From JAJEEA01 sp965116765 (GTDB lineage Bacteria > Acidobacteriota > Vicinamibacteria > Vicinamibacterales > UBA8438), in assembly GCA_965116765.1 (NCBI GenBank), contig OZ220718.1, forward strand, positions 3,286,001 to 3,350,000: DNA of 64,000 nucleotides, in the 5' to 3' direction. The translations under genes were made by a program, and so were the position numbers. The notes beneath the pieces were generated by a model that searched no databases, had not been told where the DNA came from, and saw only the letters and a program-made list of their open reading frames with translations. Shown here piece by piece: positions 59,603 through 64,000 of this stretch (positions within the stretch are counted from its first letter, which is position 1; each line of letters begins with the position of its first letter).

Positions 59603-62254
59603 TCAATACCGGACCCGCAGCCCGGCCACGGCCCAGCGGCCCGGGGTGAGGAAGCCGCTCTCGGTGTAGTGGTGGTCGAAGAGGTTCTCGACCTTGGCGT
59701 ACGCGTCGACCCGCGCCCCCGGCCCGATGCGGAGGTCGCGGCGGACGACGAGGTCGGCCCGGACCGGACCGGCGAAGACCAGGCGCCGTCCCAGCGCCCC
59801 GAAGGGCGACAGCGAGTAGTCGCTCGCCGCGAAGAGGTCGAAGGTGACGGCGGTGCGGTCGCCGACGCGGCCGGTGGCGGCCAGCGTGAAGAGGTGCCGG
59901 GAGACGCCGGGGGCGGCGAAGAAGTCGGCGCCGATGGTGGGGGCGTCGAAGCGCGAGTCGGTCCACGTGTAGGACGCGCGCAGGATGGCCGAGGGGCCCG
60001 GCGCGGCGTGGGCGCTCAGCTCGATGCCGCGGGCCCGGCCGCCGCCGCCGTTGCGGTAGCCGTAGAAGCGGCCGAAGGGGTCGCCCGCGGCCGGGAAGCT
60101 GGCGAAGTCGTAGATGATGGTCTGCCGCAGGTCGGTGTGGAAGACGGTGGCGCCGACCTGCAGCCTCTCGCCGAAGAGCCACTGGTCGACGCCGCCGTCG
60201 ACGGAGACCGCGCGCTCGGGCTCGAGCCGGGGGTCGCCGATGTAGGTGTAGGCGCCCGACCACGACGAGAACCAGCCCCCGAAGCGCTCGTAGGGCGACG
60301 GGGCGCGGTAGGCGTTGCCGGCGTGGAGGCGCAGCTTGGTGCCGGGGCCGGCGATGAACCACGCGACGGCGGCGTCGCCGGTGACGGCGGCGGGGGCGTC
60401 GAGGGCGGCGGCGCCCCGGTAGGGATGGGCGACGGCGCCCCCGGCGGGAGCGGTCGCAGAGCCTCCCGAGAGTCCGGAGACGGAGGCGCCGGCGAGATCG
60501 GAGACGGCCCCGAAGGCCGGATCGGACAGGTCGAACGCCTGTACTCGCCCCCCGAGGGTGATCTGCACGCGGCCGTCGAGCAGCGACAGGCGGTTCTGGG
60601 CGTAGAGGGCGTGGCTGCGGCCGTCGATGGCGATGGCCCCGGGGTGGCTCGTGCTGGCGTCGCGGTAGCGCTCGCGCTCGAGCTCGTAGCCGGCGGCGAG
60701 GACGTTGGACGCGCCGAGGGCGGCGTCGAGCCGGGCCTGCAGGGTGTCGGTGCGGCCGTCGTGGAAGCTGCTGCGGGCGGCCGACTCGAAGGGGCCGCCG
60801 CCGAGGGGGCCGTCGGCGTGCTCGCGGCGGGTGTCGACAGCCTGGTAGCCGACCCGCCAGGCGACGCCGGGGGCGGCGACGTGCCGCACGAGGGCGCTGC
60901 CGGTGAGGAACGACGAGCGGCGGACGGCGTCGGGATCGGCCTGGTTGGGCACGAAGGTGGCGGCCCCGGCCGCGAACGGCAGCCCCCGCTCGAAGCGCGC
61001 GAGCTGGTCGACGGGGAGGGCGGCGGCGCGCACCACGCCCTCGGCGGGGAAGTTGGCGAGCACCGCGTCGGGGAACGCGGGGCTCTCGGTCGTCCGCAGG
61101 CGGTCGCGGGCGTACCAGAGTCGGCCGGTGGCGGAGAGGGTGGGGGTGAACCGGTAGCGGACCATGCCCTGGGGCGACACGCTGCGGTAGGGGTCGGCCC
61201 CGCGGACGCCGTGCCGCACGTCGAGCGCCGACACCGCCCCGCTGTAGGCGAGGCGGTCGCCGTCGAGTCCGCCCCGCACCGAGGGGAGGGCGCGGAACGC
61301 GCCGAGCCCGCCCCCCTCCACCAGGACGTCGCCGGCGGCGGGGCCGCCGCCGGTGCGGGAGGTGACGTTGACCACCCCGGCCACCGCGTTCGACCCGTAG
61401 AGCGACGAGCCCGAGCCGCGCAGCACCTCGATGCGCTCGGTGTCGACGGTCGAGAGGTTGGCGAGGAACGCGGTGGCGTCGCCCTGGGGGCTCGCGGCGT
61501 CGCGGAACCGCATGCCGTCGACGAGGATCGCGGTGTCCTGGTTGCGGAGGCCGCGGGTCTTGACGGTGGTGAAGCTGCCGGGCGCCCCCAGGGTCTGGAC
61601 CCGCAGGCCGGGCACGGTGCGGAGGGCCTCGGCCACCGAGCTCTCGTTGCGGCGGGCGATCTCGTCGGCGTCGACGACGTCGAGGGCCTTCGCCGCCTCC
61701 TCGACGACGAGGGGCGTCCCCGCCCCGGTGACCACCACCTCGGCCGCGAGCCCCGACACCCGGACGGTGAGGTCGAGACGCCGGTCGCCGGCCACCGCGA
61801 CCGCCGCCGCCCCCGACAGCGAGCCGCCCGCCCCCCGCGCCTCGAGCACGTAGGCGCCGGCGGGGATGTCGGCGAAGGCGTAGCCGCCGTCGGAGGCGCT
61901 GGCCCCCGCCCGCACCTGGCCGCCGGCCCGATCGAGGAGGCGGAGCCGGGCGCCGGCCACCGCGCCGCCCTGGGGGTCGACGATGCGCCCCGCCAGCGAG
62001 TCGGCGCCGGCCGGGGCGGCGGCGACGGCGAGGAGCACCGCGGCGAGGAGGAGGCCGCGGACCGACCGCCGGCGGTCCGGGGCACGGCTCGGTTCCCGCC
62101 CGACCGCGACGACGGGGCAGGAAGTGCGGCGGACGGACCGCCGACGGTCCGGGGCACGGCTCGGTTCCCGCCCGACCGCGACGACGGGGCAGGAAGTGCG
62201 GCGGACGGACCGCCGGCGATCGGGTACACGGATACAGGAGGAATGGCCGGGCAT
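59603..62254 (-). CDS. TonB-dependent outer-membrane receptor under a cobalamin riboswitch, BtuB-like
   Basis: AAAGGAG precedes Met at 62254. The 883 residues open with two tandem 24-residue repeats, then a signal (GLLLAAVLLAVAAAPAGA), a CarboxypepD_reg-like domain (AGRIVDPQGGAVAGARLRLL) and a TonB plug (SVAEALRTVPGLRV, ILVDGMRFRDA, IEVLRGSGSSLYGSNAVAGV). A 22-strand barrel follows, ending in an aromatic residue (AGLRVRY). The upstream cobalamin riboswitch makes vitamin B12 or another corrinoid the likely ligand. No other B12 genes are in the window. The receptor is unusually long for BtuB because of the N-terminal extra domain, which is usual in this phylum. Confidence 0.88.
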   Translation of the reverse strand: MPGHSSCIRVPDRRRSVRRTSCPVVAVGREPSRAPDRRRSVRRTSCPVVAVGREPSRAPDRRRSVRGLLLAAVLLAVAAAPAGADSLAGRIVDPQGGAVAGARLRLLDRAGGQVRAGASASDGGYAFADIPAGAYVLEARGAGGSLSGAAAVAVAGDRRLDLTVRVSGLAAEVVVTGAGTPLVVEEAAKALDVVDADEIARRNESSVAEALRTVPGLRVQTLGAPGSFTTVKTRGLRNQDTAILVDGMRFRDAASPQGDATAFLANLSTVDTERIEVLRGSGSSLYGSNAVAGVVNVTSRTGGGPAAGDVLVEGGGLGAFRALPSVRGGLDGDRLAYSGAVSALDVRHGVRGADPYRSVSPQGMVRYRFTPTLSATGRLWYARDRLRTTESPAFPDAVLANFPAEGVVRAAALPVDQLARFERGLPFAAGAATFVPNQADPDAVRRSSFLTGSALVRHVAAPGVAWRVGYQAVDTRREHADGPLGGGPFESAARSSFHDGRTDTLQARLDAALGASNVLAAGYELERERYRDASTSHPGAIAIDGRSHALYAQNRLSLLDGRVQITLGGRVQAFDLSDPAFGAVSDLAGASVSGLSGGSATAPAGGAVAHPYRGAAALDAPAAVTGDAAVAWFIAGPGTKLRLHAGNAYRAPSPYERFGGWFSSWSGAYTYIGDPRLEPERAVSVDGGVDQWLFGERLQVGATVFHTDLRQTIIYDFASFPAAGDPFGRFYGYRNGGGGRARGIELSAHAAPGPSAILRASYTWTDSRFDAPTIGADFFAAPGVSRHLFTLAATGRVGDRTAVTFDLFAASDYSLSPFGALGRRLVFAGPVRADLVVRRDLRIGPGARVDAYAKVENLFDHHYTESGFLTPGRWAVAGLRVRY
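62059..62202 (-). repeat. Two 72-bp tandem repeats in the receptor's N-terminal coding region
   Basis: The 72-bp unit begins at 62059 and 62131, and a partial third copy begins at 62203. It inserts DRRRSVRRTSCPVVAVGRE-type repeats between the start Met and the real signal peptide, which may impair export or leave an internal start in use. Confidence 0.85.
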
Positions 62255-62309
62255 GGGCTCCTTTCGGCGTCTCTCGCGCCATGCGCGCCGCGGTGGGCGC
62301 GCGGAAAGG

Positions 62310-62510
62310 ACGAAAGCCTGCTGGCCAGGTCTCCTGACTCGCGGATCGTCGCGGGCCGGCGGCGCCTTCCCATGCCCGTGGGCACAGTGGCGGGCGGCCT
62401 CGGTGGGATGCCGGGGCCGCCGGTGGCCGGTCCGCTCCCCGCTTACAGTGGCGGGACCGTGTGGGATTCGCACCCACTTCCCTTCACCAGCGGCAAGCGT
62501 CGGAACGCCG
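62310..62510 (-). promoter_or_regulatory. Cobalamin (AdoCbl-type) riboswitch
   Basis: On the minus strand, GTGGGTGCGAATCCCACACG and CCCGCCACTGTAAG are followed by a GC-rich variable arm, a second GCCACTG, and GCGAGTCAGGAGACCTGGCC, the B12-box motif. Order and spacing match the cobalamin riboswitch. It ends about 60 bp before the TonB receptor's start codon. Confidence 0.93.
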
Positions 62511-62569
62511 AGAATGATAGCACGCGCCGAGAATGGGGCAGCGCCGCGCGATGCGGGCGGACGGACGGG

Positions 62570-62837
62570 CCGCCCCGGACCGCGCGGCGCGCGCGCCCGG
62601 GACCCGCCGGGCGCGGGAGCGGCCGGTCGCCGCGCGGGAACGGCCGGTCGCCGGGCGCGGGAACGGCGGTCGCCGGGCGCGGGAGCGGCCGGTCGCCGCG
62701 CGGGAACGGCGGGTCGCCGGGCGCGGGAACCGCGAGTCGCCGGGCGCGGGAACGGCGGGTCGCCGGGCGCGGGGGAGTCGCCGGGCGCGGGACGGCGGGT
62801 CGCCGGGCGCGGGAGCGGCGGGTCGGGCGCGCCGGCG
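62570..62837. repeat. GC-rich minisatellite after the oxidoreductase stop
   Basis: About ten degenerate copies of CGGGTCGCCGGGCGCGGGAA (21-24 bp) lie directly downstream of the oxidoreductase stop codon, between it and the riboswitch. They are too short, too variable and too tightly packed for CRISPR. Confidence 0.7.
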
Positions 62838-63833
62838 TCAGGCGCGCAGGTCGACGAGGCCGCGGCCGACGGTGTCGCCCGCCAGGATGCGGTCGATGGC
62901 GACCGAGAGGTTGTCGAGGGTCAGGGGAAAGGCGACGGTCTCGAGCCGGTCGAGCTTCCACGGGCCGGCGAGCTTCCGCCAGAGCTCGGCCTTGCGCATC
63001 AGGGGCAGCTCGACCGAGTCGATGCCGAGCAGGTTGACCCCTCGCAGGATGAACGGGAAGACGGTGGCGCTGAAGTCGGGCGAGGCGACGAGGCCGCAGG
63101 CGGCGAGGCTGGCCCCGTAGCGGAGGGCCTTGACCGCGTTGAAGAGGATGGGGCCGCCGACGGTGTCGACGACGCCGCCCCATCGCGCCTCGAGCAGGGC
63201 CCGCTTCGACCCCTTCATGAGCTCCTGGCGCCAGATGACGTCGCGGGCGCCGAGGTCGATGAGGTACTGGAAGGACGACACCTTGCCGGTCGCGGCGTGC
63301 ACCTCGTAGCCGAGGCGGGCGAGCAGGGCGACGGCCACCGAGCCCACCCCGCCGGTCGCCCCCGTCACCAGCACCGGGCCGCCGTCGGGCTGCATGCCCG
63401 CCTCCTCGAGGCGCTCGACGGCGAGCGCCGCCGTGAACCCCGCCGTGCCCAGGATCATGGCCGACCGCGCGTCGAGGCCGTCGGGCATCGGCACCGCCCA
63501 GCCGGCCGGCACCCGGATGCGCTGGCCGAAGCCGCCCGGCGTGTTCATGCCGAGGTCGAAGCCGATGACGATGGCGGCGTCGCCGGGGGCGAACTGGTTG
63601 GACGACGACTCGACCACCGTCCCCGCCGCGTCGATGCCCGGCGTATGGGGATACCGGCGGGTGACGCCGGGGTTGCCGATGGCCGACAGGGCGTCCTTGT
63701 AGTTGAGGGAGGAGTACTCGACGTCGATGAGGAGATCGCCGGCGGGGAGGTCGGCGGTGTCGCGGTCCACGACCCGCCGCTCGAACTTCCGCTCGGCGGT
63801 CTTCTCCACCCGGAACGCCCGAAACGCCGTCAT
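62838..63833 (-). CDS. YhdH/AcuI-type NADPH quinone oxidoreductase (acrylyl-CoA reductase-like)
   Basis: The 331 residues have the YhdH/YhfP pattern of medium-chain dehydrogenases: VEYSSLNYKDALSAIG, YPHTPGIDAAGTVVES, IVIGFDLGMNTPGGFGQRI, LGTAGFTAALAVERLEE, VTGATGGVGSVAVALLARLG, GVVDTVGGPIL, ALRYGASLAACGLVASPDFS and LLGIDSVELP. AcuI members reduce acryloyl-CoA in DMSP and propionate metabolism, but the family is broad and the real substrate cannot be told from sequence alone. No ribosome site stands out upstream of the Met. It is solitary. Confidence 0.9.
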   Translation of the reverse strand: MTAFRAFRVEKTAERKFERRVVDRDTADLPAGDLLIDVEYSSLNYKDALSAIGNPGVTRRYPHTPGIDAAGTVVESSSNQFAPGDAAIVIGFDLGMNTPGGFGQRIRVPAGWAVPMPDGLDARSAMILGTAGFTAALAVERLEEAGMQPDGGPVLVTGATGGVGSVAVALLARLGYEVHAATGKVSSFQYLIDLGARDVIWRQELMKGSKRALLEARWGGVVDTVGGPILFNAVKALRYGASLAACGLVASPDFSATVFPFILRGVNLLGIDSVELPLMRKAELWRKLAGPWKLDRLETVAFPLTLDNLSVAIDRILAGDTVGRGLVDLRA

Positions 63834-64000
63834 CCGCAGCTCTCGTCGCCGGCGATCAGCGCCCCAGGGGTTCGACGGAGGTGAGCGGTCCGATCGCCGC
63901 GGGCAGGACCGCCACCCGATCGACTCGACAAGTCGTCCCCGCATCCGATGCCATCGCCGGGCGGGGTCCGCGCGGAGAATCCCGCTGCGCGGCCCGGCGC

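Noticed and set aside
62570..62837. GC-rich repeats as a CRISPR array
   Set aside because: Units of 21-24 bp are degenerate, there are no spacers of constant length, and no cas genes are present.

Overview
The window is about 64 kb of very GC-rich bacterial chromosome. The gene content points to an acidobacterium, probably of the Vicinamibacteria type. This rests on a DUF1592/DUF1552 secreted pair, DUF4384-caspase proteins, a large membrane Ser/Thr kinase next to a kinase-linked ECF sigma factor, a GMC dehydrogenase with a Tat-exported small subunit, and many ankyrin, TPR, PEGA and Calx-beta proteins. The lineage is an inference from families, not from a marker gene. I saw no rRNA, tRNA, CRISPR array or insertion sequence.

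1-5 kb: the 3' end of a gene with an OmpA-like tail; then a secreted protein built of five nearly identical 125-residue repeats, bracketed by two copies of one 18-bp palindrome; then a secreted trypsin zymogen.

5-26 kb is the most interesting part. Almost everything is on the minus strand, and most of the products carry Sec or lipoprotein signals. Module A (5.1-13.9 kb) has a caspase-PEGA-TPR protein, a caspase-DUF4384 protein, an OmpA protein, DUF4384 proteins and an ankyrin protein beside the trypsin. Module B (14.1-22.5 kb) is a rearranged, partly decayed second copy. It holds a PEGA-TPR protein that has lost its caspase domain, a remnant of the caspase-DUF4384 tail, a DUF4384 protein reduced to signal peptide plus C-terminus, intact copies of two other DUF4384 genes, and a caspase-like protein whose p10-like half precedes its p20-like half and whose His/Cys dyad reads Gln/Ser. 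Upstream lie a multi-TM sensor Ser/Thr kinase and its ECF sigma factor. A 28-bp bipartite, ECF-promoter-like element occurs upstream of the kinase, of a module A DUF4384 gene and of the giant surface protein. I infer a kinase/sigma-controlled periplasmic protease system (caspase plus trypsin) coupled to surface adhesins.

26-39 kb: a giant FN3/Calx-beta/LRR autotransporter, frame-broken at a nine-G tract; a stand-alone copy of the N-terminal domain of the permuted caspase; and a 1332-residue Calx-beta/FN3 protein that ends in a VPALP-type anchor also found on the repeat protein at 1-3.6 kb.

39-50 kb: small TM/coiled-coil proteins, a YdjM-like membrane protein, a DUF4143 ATPase behind two inverted repeats, an ankyrin protein, a DUF1703-type ATPase/nuclease, two short two-TM (SLATT-like) genes each with an overlapping ORF, and a RES/Xre toxin-antitoxin pair with a frame-broken toxin.

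50-64 kb: ordinary metabolism and transport (DUF1552/DUF1592, GMC dehydrogenase, an alanine-type symporter, a cobalamin-riboswitch-controlled TonB receptor, an AcuI/YhdH-type oxidoreductase). Many genes here are interrupted or tailed by short tandem duplications, often just after a stop codon.

Several apparent frameshifts (14.4, 26.85, 46.7, 47.9, 50.0, 52.8, 56.6 and 57.2 kb) could be real or could be assembly errors. I annotated these loci as single genes and say so in each entry.
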